Below are positions 46,938-58,621 of a stretch of 64,000 nt of DNA, one piece after another. Within the stretch, counting starts at the first letter, position 1. Each line of letters opens with the position of its first letter. Below the pieces are notes generated by a model. That model did not search any database, had not been told where the DNA came from, and saw only the letters and a list, made by a program, of their open reading frames with translations. The position numbers and the translations under genes are program-made. The stretch comes from Ceratobasidium sp. AG-K (Eukaryota; Basidiomycota; Agaricomycetes; Cantharellales; Ceratobasidiaceae), in NCBI GenBank assembly GCA_037039685.1, contig JAWNGF010000002.1, positions 6,014,001-6,078,000 on the forward strand. Reading direction: 5' to 3'.

Positions 46938-48534
46938 ATGGCGCTAGAACTATTCGATGCGAGCCGGCTACTCAAAGATGCTTTGGATCAATACCGGGAC
47001 AAATTCTTGATTTTTGAAAGCCAGTGCGAGACCAACCACGCATCGGATGTCAACTCTAGAGCTAGCACAATCCTCGATGAATTATCACGACTGGGTTCAT
47101 GCGTAACTATGGTCAACGAGCTCGAATCAATGCTAAAGCGACTCAGAAATCGTTGCTGCACTATAGTACCAGTCAATTCACTCCCGGCTGAACTCCTCGT
47201 CCGCATTTTCCGTCTCGCTTGTCAGACAAAACATTGCATTATACCAAGCGCTACCGATCAATTGAAGTATCCATATAATCTCCCCTCGTCTCTATTATAT
47301 GTCTGCTCCTACTGGCGCTCACTTGCTCTTCAAACCCATGATCTCTGGACCCATATTGACCTTGTTCCATACCATGTTCTCAGCAGTCGCCTCATTCCGT
47401 ACGCTCGACACTTTGCCGCCCGATCAGGGAAGCTTACATTGGATATCCACGTCCAACACGACTGGTCCAGGTACCCAATTACATCACAAGGACAATTTCC
47501 TCAAGCTATGTGCCACTGTCGCCAGAAAGGCCAAATCCATCACGCTCATATACTCCGCCTCGCTTCCGTCTAACGCCGCCCCAGTCCTCTCAAAGCTTCT
47601 TACCCATTCTGTCCCTGCTCGATTGTCTAAAATTGTTACAAAGAACGTGGATACAGAGCCCAGCCGCTTCCACAGGTTTATTATGTCCGGGAGTAATAGG
47701 GGGATTTGGGACGACGTATGGACCGTTGGTCTCACCACTCTTCAGATTGAACAATTGACGCGTCCTATCACCACCTTGCGCCTGGATAACATCTACTTCT
47801 ACTGGGCAAGCCAAGCCTATACTGAACTCGTGGATCTTCACCTCACAGACACTGTCGGCAAGGTTGTTACTATGCATGAATTGTCCCGCGTTTTGAAGGC
47901 CAGCCCAGGGTTGCGTTTCTTCTACTTTAGCTCGGGATCCATAGACGATCGTCCGGCTACTCCCGTGCTCCTTAAAGAGTTGGAAGTATTGACTCTGGAG
48001 ATCAATTGTTCGGTCTATGATAATCTATTCAAGTTGATCATACCCGGCTCCAAGCCTCTACGGATGTCCATCAATATATCCAGCCGAGACCCCCCTTCGA
48101 GCATAATCGAGGGAGAATACGGACAACTCATCATGCGCTCCAAACTATCTCACTTTCACGCAGGCTTCACGAATTTCAGCGTCGACGCCCCTCTAAATCT
48201 ATTCGAACTAGTCAAAATAACACCGGACTTGCAGGTCCTGAGCCTTGAAGGATATGATTTCAAACTACTCACCAATCCCGACGATTCATCTGTAATCTCT
48301 CAACTAACCGAGTTGCGAATCACATCATGCGTTTTCAGCCTCGACTTCATTAGTTGGATTGCCAAGGTATACCCGGCTACCAAAGTAACAATTGAAACCG
48401 CGACCATGCGCCGATCTTCCTACAGGAATTTAGGGCAAGGGATACAGGAGTGGGAGAAAGAGTTTTTCAACAGGCTTCCCACAGTCAAACTCGTTGAAGA
48501 GGTAGCACCGCTTGAGAAGCATTGGGACAATTGA
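46938..48534 (+). pseudogene. F-box gene with one frameshift
   Basis: ATG 46938 (MALELFDASRLLKDALDQY) matches the family's usual start. The first frame has VNSLPAELLVRIFRLA and VCSYWRSLALQTHDLWTHID and continues to GKLTLDIHVQHDWSR. Near 47465-47485 the conserved reading moves one base to HHKDNFLKLCATVARKAKSI and runs to the stop at 48534, ending LEKHWDN. The two frames overlap for over 250 bases, but only this crossover matches relatives. The only GT..AG pair nearby would span about 27 bases, too short for an intron here. It diverges more from the others than the 40-43 kb pair do. Likely a recent pseudogene or a sequencing slip. Confidence 0.75.
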
Positions 48535-50578
48535 GTATCACTGTTCTTGTAAATGCTCTGGAGATCAGTGATTGAATATTTTACTCTATGCCTCAATAAT
48601 TTCTCAGAGTCAGATCTATAGCGTTTGGTCTAAATCCACAATGTCTTGGGTGTACTCAGGTTTAAATTCATAGCGAAATATCCAACCGAGTAGTGCTAAA
48701 ACATGCACCACGCATACAGTACAGATACTTCGTGGAGGCGCCGCTAATGTCCAAAGTATGCCCGGTGGCTCGTCTCGCACCCCAAGATCTGTTTCACATT
48801 TATGCTTGCTGACATCCAGTAGATCTCGAGTTCGGAATGTGTCATCCATCATGTTTACATTTCCTTGGGATTGAGATTCTGCTAGCTGGTTGCTGCAGCG
48901 ATTCTACTAATCTAGCTTCGACTTTTTATTCAACTATGATTTACTAAAGCGCTCAAGCATAATCAAGCAGTACTTTGTGTTACTTAGCCTCACCAAGGTC
49001 TCATGAGTCATCGGAATTGGACACGTAAGTTATATGCCGGGGCAGTGATGGGCGCATCGGCAAATCAGCTGTGTAATTGTAACCCGTTACAATCCTTGTG
49101 GAATCGGATCTACAGTAAGACTCGTAATGCATCAAATACACGCAAGGTTTCCGGTGGGGTTTAGAATTGGTTAAGCTGGACTTGGGAATTCCAAAATTGT
49201 GTTATAATCCACGAAAATCATTATATACCCGGTTATCATTGTAGACTAAGCAATGATTACGGTTATGGAATGGTTAATCCCATTTTTGTATACATATTTA
49301 TCCCCAATAGGCAGCCCCAACGAATCCCACGTTAGAGGCGGAAAATCATATTGGATTGGCATCTAGCTAATGTACAATAAAATATCTACACGACATGATA
49401 CACTGTTTACTTGGGTGCCGCCCTTCTAGCTCCACGTAATCCTTGATTCAATATGCCTCGAAAGAGCCCGCGCCAATCATGTTTGGAACCCGTAAGTCAA
49501 CGCAAATGCACGTTTGAACTCACAAGTACATTTGTCTGTGTCATCCCATAACTATATCAAAGTCAATAGATCATTTTACCTAGGTTCTGCTGCTCTAAAA
49601 TTGTTAACTTCGAAAGTTGACACGGAGAGTGCAAAGATTCGCACTCGCACTCCAGCGGTCATGAGTGGTTCCGGCATCGTGCGCACTGCAGGTCAAGGTC
49701 GACGAAGGTGGTGGACTGGTTCTTTGCAGGTCGGGGAGGGGAGAGGCAAAGTCTACGCCCACTTTACTCGAGGTTTTCATGAACTTGCTCAAAGCCATGG
49801 ATTGTAGTTGCCAATCCGGTGGTAGACATCCACCGGTCGCTTCCGGTTGCATTTATCATTTGGGCTTTCGGACGAGAGGTAAGTCCGTGTAGGCACTTTG
49901 CAGTACAGTATTCAAAACTGAAGTCATTGTGAACCTATTATGCTTTACTGGTTGCTCCCCATAGTCTCGGAAATTTGTGCTAAGTCAGTTCACTACGGTG
50001 TATGCGTTAAGCACCATGCCGGAGTACATGGGCCACTTTGGGTAGCATGGCCCGAAAGCCAGCCTCTGTACTGTATAAATAGTCCAAAATAATATGCATA
50101 TGGCGTTAAGGGATCAGTGTGTGGGAATCAACCAACTTGAAGTCATTTCCTTCACCCAACCCGTAAGGTAGAAGTAATGTTGGGTAATGGATTTCTGGCA
50201 ACTTGTATCGACTATCATGATCGGGATATCATTTCGGAAAGCTTAAAATGTAAATTTCATTGCGAAGCTATTGATTGGGGAAAGCTTACATGTCTTCCAA
50301 GTCCAGATTATTCTGTTCTAACGAGTTTGGAAGGACAAACTTAATTGCCCACTTATGTAACCAGTTGAACACCGCCTCATGATTTTGAAACCCCGAAATG
50401 TTCTTGAGGCTACTTAAGCTTTTTGCCGATTTGCCGATTTGCCGATGCAAGCATTGCGGTGTTTCCTTCACCCCAGCGCTTACCTAGCTACATAACTTGA
50501 CAATCATAACGTTACCGGACCCAAGTCATACTTAAATTTACCGTCGACCAGCAATTGCGCAACCCCCCCGAATTGAAT
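48535..50578. other. Two-kilobase stretch without a supported gene
   Basis: Open frames here are short, with no domains and no coherent splice structure. A small direct repeat, TTTGCCGA three times in a row (about 50423-50446), is the only local pattern I noted. Confidence 0.4.
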
Positions 50579-52174
50579 ATGCTTGACGAAGTGCATGCAG
50601 CAGGTAGCATACTCAAACATGCCATAGACAAATATCTAGCTGCTTGTCTCACTCTTTCCGGCCAGAACAAACTGGGGAGCACACTCAAGAGTTCCTTAAA
50701 CTCAGGCAATATTACCTCCGAGTTAGAGCAGATTGCAGCTTTCGAGACAAAGATCAACCAAACCAAAAAAGCACTAGGAAAACTTCGAAATTTGTTTCGA
50801 GATATTGCCCCAATCAACTCTCTCCCCCCTGAGATTTTATCCCGTATCTTCCACCTGACTCATACGCCGGGAAGGTGCCTGCTGCAAGATCCAGATGACA
50901 AGATCCAGTATCCCCCAAGAGCCCCTGAGTCTCTGCCACAAGTTTGCTCATACTGGCGCTTCCTTGCTCTCGACATGCATAGCCTCTGGACCCATGTCAA
51001 TCTCTCCCTACAACACAAGCTTGCAAGGCAGCTCATTAAACATGCAGAGCTATTTGCCACTTGATCGGGTCAACTCTCGCTGAGCATCCATGTTGACTTG
51101 AGTGGATCATCTGGAATCATTCACAAAGAAGGTTCCCTACTTGAGCTTTGCTCTTCCATGGCTACTAGAGCAACGTCAATCCAGTTAGACGCCAATGATG
51201 ATATTGCATTTACGGTCCTCCAATCATTTCTGGCCAACGCTGTTCCCAGAAAACTCACTCAGCTGGACCTTAGAGGCAATGAGTTCTGGAAAAAGACAGA
51301 TTGAGCATTCATTCGAGCCAGAGATAGACTACCACCCTCCGTCAAAGGCATTCTGAGTTGGGAGATGGACATGCCCCAGGACAAACTCGAAGAGGTTTTA
51401 TGCCACATTGAAGTCCTTTGTTTAGATAGAGACTTTCCATACTGGACAAGCCAGGCCTACCATGGACTAACAAAGCTGCATCTTGCCGACCTATCTGACA
51501 CGTTCATTGCGGTCTCCCACCTCGCCGAAATTCTCCGATCAAGTCCACAGCTTTGTTTTCTCCATTTAGGATCTGGGATCCAAGAAGACAATACACCCGA
51601 ACCAGTCTGTTTGGATGATTTAGAGGTATTGCACCTAGAGCTTGATCACAACCAGCATGATGCCATACTCGACCTGATTCGACCGGGTTTGAAGCCACTG
51701 CGCATGTCTAGCATCACATATAATCTAGACGCTCTAGATATGACTGAAGGGGGTTGTTGCTATTTTTTTGAGCGGGCGAACGTGGTTCAGCTTCACATCG
51801 GCTATCCCTATCACTGGAAGCAACTAGATCTCTTGAAATTGCTGCAATTAGTGCCAAATGTGCAGACCTTAAGCACGGACAGCTTCCAAGTGTTTAATAT
51901 CCCTGAATTTCCTTCAGAAGCACCACGTAATTTGGCTGCTCGGGGATCCCAACTGGAGCTATGCGTCGTGGGTAGCTGCGTTAATTTTGACGCTTTTTGG
52001 CAAGTTACCAAGGCTCTAGGCAACGTCAATCTTAGGCTTCATAAGACCTGCTGGATGGAGGACGATGATGGATGTGAGATGGATGTTTCAGAAGTGATGG
52101 ATCAATTAACTGCAATATATCCAGGTGCAAGACTTGTAGATGACTGGAGTCCTCCAGTGGAGGATTGGGATTAA
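50579..52174 (+). pseudogene. F-box gene with two in-frame stops
   Basis: ATG 50579 (MLDEVHAAGSILKHAIDKYL) starts as its relatives do. INSLPPEILSRIFHLT and VCSYWRFLALDMHSLWTHVN follow. The frame meets TGA at 51062-51064, inside what is LFAARAG or FAARSG in relatives, and TGA at 51302-51304, before AFIRARD. The same frame stays open and family-like on both sides of each stop, down to VEDWD and the true stop at 52174. There is no frameshift, so only these two codons break a gene of about 530 codons. At the first site relatives use CGA, so a single C-to-T change explains the stop. No intron neatly removes either stop. Confidence 0.85.
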
Positions 52175-53640
52175 CGCCAATGTATCCAATTACCAAATGT
52201 ATGGTTTTAGGCTTGATTAGAGGCTGCGAACGCGGCTGGATGCAGGACACTGAGGATCATGGGCAAACTCGGACGCAACGCATACTTTGCATTGGGGGTA
52301 AACCACGCATCCTCTCCTTGGGGGTCATCGGGAGCTAGTGCTGGCCTGGGGCATGTCCCCAGATGCTCCCCGACATCCAAGCTCAACTGTCTCGCTCGTG
52401 AGGTGACCAGTCAACGCGTAACAAACGCAAAGAACTATGGGATTAGACTTAGCAGACAAAAGCTTGAAGGGAAATAAATACTCGCCTCAAGGTGCGGACA
52501 AGAAAAAAGCAAAGCAAAGGCGACAGGGGCATATATAGGCCGCTAGCTCGGGGAAGGTGGCACATTCAGTCAACACATACCCAGGAATCACAGGTGGAAC
52601 TTGCCAATTCCAGTCAACCTCCTCTCACATGCATGCAATTTGTGCAGTATAGTAATGAAGTTATATCATTCCAAAGCTGCTCCTAAGCTACTATAGCTTT
52701 GGGCTATGAGTGGCTATTCTGCTGATCACTGCATTTATGCTACGTGCACGGAGACGTAGAAGGCTAGCAAGTCAACAACGGTTACGTGTTTGCCACGTCG
52801 TGAGGTGCTGTGCATATTATACAGGGTTGCTGGTTAGACCAGCTATGCTTTAGCGAAAAGCCCTAGAAAATAAGTTGCTGTGGCAGATAGGGACCATCAC
52901 GAGAGCTTGACACAAACATACCGATCCATTGCCATTCATACCCGGACTCTCTAGAGCTAGTGGTAGATGCTTGCGGAAAACTTCATGGAACTTGGCCTAC
53001 CTGTATAGCTGGCTACTCAGGCTACGGCGGCATGACGCAGGCGACCTCTCTCGGGATGCCCTACGCGCATACATTCTGGACACGCGTTTGTGGAGAAACC
53101 TTTACGCAAATGCCAAAAGACAAAATTAACCTCCATCTTCTTTTTGCACAGCCAGAGTTCTTCTTTTTGAGGTGGAGCAGATTCCTCCATATATCTTCGC
53201 AGAAGATGGTGGGTTGAGTTGTAAAGCATGACCACATGGATTTCATTCAGTAAGGTATGCGGGAAAACCTATGACTGGCCGCTAGGGTACCTCGATGGAA
53301 TTCCTCAGTTGTCTTGTGAACAGCCGGGTTGTGCCCTCGGACTAGCAACCTTCAGGTACACACATTTTAACTTTGTTGGGTGAGCGGCCGAAACTCGCGT
53401 GGACTTTATTGGTAATCATTTTCTCTTCTTGGCAGTTGTTACTGCATAAGGAACCCCCACATCAGCTAAATTTCAAATTGGTTTCACCTGTTGATTAAGT
53501 GTATGGTCGTCTTCACCGAGCGGAATTCAACCCGGCTATTACGGCGATGGTATGTCCATAGTCGCTTCCTAGGGGACATCAATCGCGAGTTCTGATCGCC
53601 CCGCTTATTCAATATTTCTAACAAGCGAAGAGAAACGGCA
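52175..53640. other. Intergenic region upstream of the AA9 gene
   Basis: About 1.5 kb without a gene I can support. An imperfect hairpin lies at about 52317-52382 (CTTGGGGGTCATCGGGAGC against the reverse of GCTCCCCGACATCCAAG, enclosing TGGGGCATGTCCCCA). An open frame at 52960-53217 (MVDACGKLHGTWPTCIAGYS) looks protein-like but stands alone; it could be a gene fragment of unknown origin. Confidence 0.4.
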
Positions 53641-53670
53641 ATTGCGTGGTGATGGAACGTTCACCACAGG

Positions 53671-53676
53671 TATAAA
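53671..53676 (+). promoter_or_regulatory. TATA box of the AA9 gene
   Basis: TATAAA about 106 bases upstream of the AA9 start codon, followed by a pyrimidine-rich stretch (about 53710-53765) that is a likely transcription start region. Confidence 0.5.
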
Positions 53677-53776
53677 TGCAGTGATGCCAGCTGCGCAAAA
53701 GACACAAACCGCCTCGTTTCTTCTTTCTCGTCTCATACTCTCATTCTTTTTTATCCACTCTCATTCAAAACTCACA

Positions 53777-55094
53777 ATGCTCGCCATTGCCTTTGCTCTT
53801 TTCTCCGCTGCGACGTCGGTGCTGGCACACGGTATCGTAGAGGAGATGACTGTCTCCAACCCTGCTACAACCTACAGTACGTTCTATTCTACTGTTCGAT
53901 GAGATGGGCCTAACTGGACTTTGAAGCCAGCTACCTTCCGTACCAGGACCCGTACAAGAGCCCGGTTCCGGAGCGTATCACTCGCAAGATCCCCGGCAAT
54001 GGTCCGGTCGAGGATATCACTGGTAGTGCTATCCAGTGCAATGCCGGTGCTGAGCCCGCTGCGCTGGTTGGTACCGTCGCTGCAGGCGCCCAGATTGCTT
54101 TGTGAGTACGCTTTCTCTGCATCGCGGCCCATCTCAATCTTTCTGCAGCAACTGGACCACGCAGTGGCCGACTTCTCACATGGGTCCCGTTATCACCTAT
54201 ATGGCACGCGCCCCGTCGGACATTACCAAATGGAGCCCCGGCAGCGAGTAAGCCCACACTACCTCGATTACTCAGACCTGTACTAATAGTCTATTTTTAG
54301 TGCGGTTTGGTTCAAGATTGACGAGGCCGGTCTCGAGGACGGAAAGTGGGCCGCGACCGACGTTCTCTTGGCGAATGGCGGTATCCACAGTGTTACCATC
54401 CCTGCGAGCTTGAAAGCTGGCCAATACCTGATCCGCCATGAGATCATCGCTTTACACGCTGCTCAGGCCTACCCCGGCGCTCAGTTTTACCCCATGTGTG
54501 CTCAGTTCGAGGTCACTGGCTCTGGCACTGCTCTTCCCGACGATTCGACTTTGGTTTCCTTCCCTGGGGCCTATGGCACTGATGAGCCCGGTGTCGTCTA
54601 CAACCCTTACGTTGGATCGACCACCTACCCTATTCGTAAGCGGGTGTTTCCATCCTTATTCTGTTCGTGTACTGATTACTCCTTGAAATACAGCTGGACC
54701 CGCGGTCTGGAACGGTGCTGGCTCTGGCTCTGGCTCCGGTGGCTCTGCTCCTTCGACCACCGCTGCCGCTCCCTCGACTACTTCTGCCGCTTCCACCACT
54801 GAAGTCGCGTCCAGCACTGCGGTTGAAGTCCCCACCGAGGCCGCTTCTTCGACTGAGGTTCCCGCACCCGTCCCCACTGAGGCTACCTCTACCGAGGTTC
54901 CTGAGGAGACCAACGCCCCGGCCGTTCCTACTACCACCGACGCCGCCCCAGCAACTCCCTCGGCGACCCAGCCTTCGAGTGCACTCGCTACCCACTACGC
55001 TCAGTGTGGTGGCAAGAACTTCAACGGCCCCACTGCCTGCGAGGCTCCTTACACCTGCAAGGACTGGAACGAGTACTATTGGCAATGCATTTAA
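53777..55094 (+). CDS. AA9 lytic polysaccharide monooxygenase with CBM1
   Basis: Secreted copper enzyme that oxidatively cleaves cellulose chains. ATG 53777 gives the signal peptide [17 protein letters not shown], cut before HGIVEEM, so the mature protein starts with the His that forms the copper-binding histidine brace. Exons continue [44 protein letters not shown] (second copper His in SHMGP), [18 protein letters not shown] and [13 protein letters not shown] (axial Tyr region). Four short introns keep frame. After [11 protein letters not shown] a Ser/Thr/Pro/Glu-rich linker of about 90 residues leads to a C-terminal cellulose-binding domain, [16 protein letters not shown] to YYWQCI, with CBM1 cysteines and aromatic residues. 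All key residues are present. The gene is intact inside a decaying F-box cluster. Confidence 0.93.
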
Positions 55095-55801
55095 TACAGC
55101 CTAGCGGGTCAAAAGTACAGAATCTCTCGCATTAGGTATATTCTATTGTTAGACACATGTACGTAGACAGCTTTTCGATAATTACCATGGAGTGGTCGTG
55201 CCTCTTTCCTTCTATCATGCACTGTGCCTCGCTGCATATACCCAGGCATTGCGTGATGACTCTCCTGATCGAGGCCGCCCTTCTACCGAATACTTACTGA
55301 ATAGCCACTCTCGTACAATCCTTCATTCAGAGTCCTCCTGAAGCTCCTTGTTTGCAATATGCGGGGTCAGCCCCAAATCCACAATGCCTATTGGGTCACA
55401 GCACTCTGATTGCGTTACGTAGATAATTCGCGATTCTGCTTAGGGGCTAGTGGTTCGATCCGAACACTCATGGCACCACCACGAGAGCCCCAGGATCGAC
55501 GTATCAGGCATTTGAAGGATGAGCCAACTGAGAGAGAGAGCTGCAACGTTGAGTGTCCAAGAGTGGACACTATGGGCCCTAAAATTCCGTATTTTACGGA
55601 GTTTGATCCAAGTCCTTGGCAAAACAGGGAGGTAATCACCGTATCCAGCGTCGAGATCAAGGCACTCCAACGACCGCTGACCAAGATACGAGGTTTACCG
55701 CCGTGTTTTGCCAACGACACGGAGTAAACCTCCGCATAAACCTCCGTATTTTACGGAGATTTGGGGTCCACGGTGGGAGGTGGTCTCTGCGTGTACACTA
55801 T
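55095..55801. other. Spacer with two copies of a palindromic 16-mer
   Basis: No gene. TCCGTATTTTACGGAG occurs at 55586-55601 and again at 55743-55758; each copy is itself a near-perfect hairpin. CACTATGGG also occurs twice (about 55569 and 55796). These may be relics of small transposable elements. Confidence 0.45.
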
Positions 55802-56005
55802 GGGACAATACCTTACGGACAAATTGAAAATTGAGCGTAAAACGTTTATAGCATATGAATAGTGATGGTGAAATCATGTACATACTGCCGACCGAAAGCG
55901 CATACTCGTGGTTGAAAAACATATGCGGTTACGATACATTTGGTCAACAAATGGCGGAGTAGTGAGCGAAACATGTTTGGAAATTCGTCCGTAAGGTATT
56001 GTCCC
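55802..56005. mobile_element. MITE-like element 1
   Basis: A 19-base perfect inverted repeat, GGGACAATACCTTACGGAC at 55802-55820 and its reverse complement at 55987-56005, frames a 204-base AT-rich segment without coding capacity. Length and structure fit a miniature inverted-repeat element. I see no convincing target-site duplication. Confidence 0.65.
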
Positions 56006-56233
56006 CTGTGTCAGTTACAACTGGATGTATTCCAGGCCAACTTCAATCAATAAATTTATGATTCTTAAAACACTACTTGTACAATTTAAAGACTGCAGCT
56101 ACCTTCTAGTGATACCTATCAGTCCATCTAATACACAGTCAAAAACACTCCACCTAAAATTAGGTGAGCGACGCAGGTGCATCAGCAAAAATCTTTTGGC
56201 GCTCTAAAACCGGGAGCACTCAGCATCGCTATG

Positions 56234-56451
56234 TAGTAGGGAAGGAAACGGGTTACCACGGGTTGTCACAGGTTACTCAAAATCTAACCTCCTCACCGAA
56301 AAACCGAGGCTGAAAACTCGCCAACGCATGCCCTGGCTAGTATATTGCCTTACCCCAAATTTTAAGTTCAACGGGCCAATCGCAGCAAGTGCTACGAGCA
56401 GAAACATTTAAGCGCCGGGTAACCCGAGGTAACCCGTTTCCTTCCCTACTA
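56234..56451. mobile_element. MITE-like element 2, TA-flanked
   Basis: GTAGGGAAGGAAACGGGTTA (and two more matching bases) at 56236 is repeated inverted, ending at 56449; beyond 22 perfect bases similarity goes on for another ten or so. The 214-base unit is bordered by TA on both sides, the target-site duplication of Tc1/mariner-type elements. No coding capacity. Confidence 0.75.
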
Positions 56452-56466
56452 TGTGGTCTCAGGCGG

Positions 56467-56591
56467 GGGCCATCAGGAAAACCGGTCTGAGTTTTGAGCC
56501 TGTTTTGGGCTGATTCGAGTGATTCAAATCAAAGACTTTGTTTGGATCACTTCTAAGCGCTAAAATCTCAGGACAGTTTGCCTGATGGCCC
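56467..56591. mobile_element. MITE-like element 3
   Basis: GGGCCATCAGGAAAACCGGT at 56467 is matched imperfectly by the reverse complement of the right end (GGGCCATCAGGCAAACTGTC, inward from 56591). The arms extend about 35 bases (TCTGAGTTTTGAGC against CCTGAGATTTTAGC). Total about 125 bases, no coding capacity. Confidence 0.6.
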
Positions 56592-56998
56592 AATCTCAAC
56601 AACCACGTCATACACCATCTAATTGCCTGGCTCAAGGCTATTACAATGTCAACTATTCCATATTAAATTGACGGTTTATATTTATATTTTTGTAATGTCG
56701 ATCTTCAACGTGGTTCTATACAGTACCAGAGTTTGTATCCGGGAAGTTTTTCTATTTGTGTACTTACCTCGTTTCTCCGTGGTCGCATATATACACTTGT
56801 TTTTACTCGGATTAAATTCAAAAGAACTAGTTATTACAAAAAATATGATGTTAATTCCCAGAAGGGGTGTCCCCCATTCTCGAAACTGGCTTATGCTGTG
56901 CAAGCGCTTCAGCCGGGGTCCAACTTGCTGATACGCTCCGTCCCACGCGTCTTGTGTTATCCTCTGTTGCACGCTGGCAGTAAAACCTTTACCTCACA

Positions 56999-58621
56999 AT
57001 GCTGGAGGAGCTTCATATTGCAAGCGCGTTGCTTAAATCGGCTATAGATAGGTACTCGGATGCTTGTCTTGCTCTAACCGAGCGACCAGCTGGCGAATCC
57101 CAGGAATTTTCGGGAACGATTGCGAAAGAGCTCGAACAAGTAGCGTCTTACGAAACAAAGATATTTTATATCAAAAGCTCGCTTAGAAAAGCCAAAAACT
57201 ATCACGTCAATATTGTTCCAGTCAATACCCTTCCACCTGAACTTTTGGCTCGTATATTCTTTCTTGCCGCCCCACTAGTAGGGTGCTTCCTACAAGACAG
57301 TACAGCTTTCTTAGAGTACCCCCTAAGACCCCCCGAGTCACTCCTCCATGTCTGCTCATACTGGCGTCACGTTGCACTCAACTCGCATGCGCTTTGGACT
57401 CACATAGACCTTGCTCCGCATGACATACTGGATAAGAGTTATCTTGGCTGTGGAAGGATGTTTGCTGCTCAAGCAGGCGAGTTACCATTAACCCTTCACA
57501 TCGACATGAGTCAAATCTTGATGGACTTTCCCTTCGAATCTGGGCTGTTTGAGACGTGTATTTCCCTGGCAAATCGGGCTAAATGCATCAAAGTGTCATT
57601 ACCTTGTCCATTTAGGTCTGACGCCTTCTCGATTGTCGAGAAGCTTGTGGTGAACAGCGTTCCTGGAAAACTTTCTCAACTTACCTTGGTAGACGACAAA
57701 AACCGATGTAATCATGGATTCCTTCTGGCCACTGATACCGAGGGCGGTGGAAATGGTGATACCAACGTCGGAAACAACGGCAGTAATGGTGACGGTCACA
57801 GCGGCTGGTGTTTAGACTTGCCCCATCACCGCCTGGAGGAGCTACTTTGCAGTGTCACTGTCCTTCATCTTAGCACGCTTTACTTCCCTTGGTCAAGCCA
57901 TGCATACCGCGGGCTTGTAAAGCTTCGCCTCTCGGGCAAGAATAGTGACTTTGTTACTCTTTCCCAGTTCGCGGGGCTCTTGGAGGCTAGTCCAGAGCTG
58001 CAGTTTTTACATTTTAGTCCAGGCGCCAAGAATGATACAACGCCCCGGCCTGTCCACCTCGCTTGCTTAGAGGTACTGCACCTTGAATTTGACGATGTAG
58101 AGTCGCAGGAGAACGTACTTCGTCTAATCTACCCTGGTTCAAAGCCTTTGCGAATTTCTACAACGTTCTGGCACAAGCAGGCACAAACCATGATGGAAGG
58201 CGAGCACCACAGGCTATTTTCTTCCGCCAATATAACCCAAATAAACTTACATTCCCACGAAGGGGGTACATTCCTATACCTCTTTGATTTGCTGGAGATA
58301 GTTCCAAATCTGCGAATATTGAGTTTGTCTGGATTCAACCTAAGGCGGGGCTACAACACACCTGCAACGTTTACCAAGAAGTCACCTGATTCTCAATTGA
58401 CTAGGTTATATCTGGCGATGTCCGATATTAGTTCAATTGTGATTGACTGGATCAATAGCCGATATCCGGTTACAGAGGTGCACGTTGACCATATGTCATA
58501 TTCTACTGAATGTGATCATCCACGCTCTCCAAGGGTTTGGGGGCCTGCTTTGGCTCAGGAATATTTGGCTGTCGCTTGCTTTAGTAGTTTTCGCTTTGCC
58601 GAGGAAGATTGGGATTGTTAG
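56999..58621 (+). CDS. Intact F-box protein, family reference
   Basis: Single uninterrupted frame of 540 residues, the only complete member of its family here. The N-terminal helix MLEELHIASALLKSAIDRYS and a coiled-coil-like stretch (ETKIFYIKSSLRKAKNY) precede the F-box core VNTLPPELLARIFFLAAPLV (Skp1-binding). Then VCSYWRHVALNSHALWTHID and a leucine-rich C-terminal region with LPHHRLEELL, LVKLRLSG, FAGLLEASPELQFLHF and LEVLHLEFD, ending EEDWDC. Such repeats usually bind the substrate of an SCF ubiquitin ligase. A Gly/Asn-rich insert (residues about 248-268, GGGNGDTNVGNNGSNGDGHS) is absent from relatives. It has no introns, like its relatives. Loss of all the neighbours makes this the likely functional survivor. 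Confidence 0.88.
   Translation: MLEELHIASALLKSAIDRYSDACLALTERPAGESQEFSGTIAKELEQVASYETKIFYIKSSLRKAKNYHVNIVPVNTLPPELLARIFFLAAPLVGCFLQDSTAFLEYPLRPPESLLHVCSYWRHVALNSHALWTHIDLAPHDILDKSYLGCGRMFAAQAGELPLTLHIDMSQILMDFPFESGLFETCISLANRAKCIKVSLPCPFRSDAFSIVEKLVVNSVPGKLSQLTLVDDKNRCNHGFLLATDTEGGGNGDTNVGNNGSNGDGHSGWCLDLPHHRLEELLCSVTVLHLSTLYFPWSSHAYRGLVKLRLSGKNSDFVTLSQFAGLLEASPELQFLHFSPGAKNDTTPRPVHLACLEVLHLEFDDVESQENVLRLIYPGSKPLRISTTFWHKQAQTMMEGEHHRLFSSANITQINLHSHEGGTFLYLFDLLEIVPNLRILSLSGFNLRRGYNTPATFTKKSPDSQLTRLYLAMSDISSIVIDWINSRYPVTEVHVDHMSYSTECDHPRSPRVWGPALAQEYLAVACFSSFRFAEEDWDC

Noticed and set aside
50423..50446. TTTGCCGA triple repeat as a CRISPR or satellite array
   Set aside because: Only three direct 8-base units with no spacers; simple slippage is enough.
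55430..55490. Possible tRNA (GTGGTTCGATCC resembles a T-loop)
   Set aside because: No acceptor stem, D arm or anticodon arm could be folded around it. I found no tRNA or rRNA in the window.
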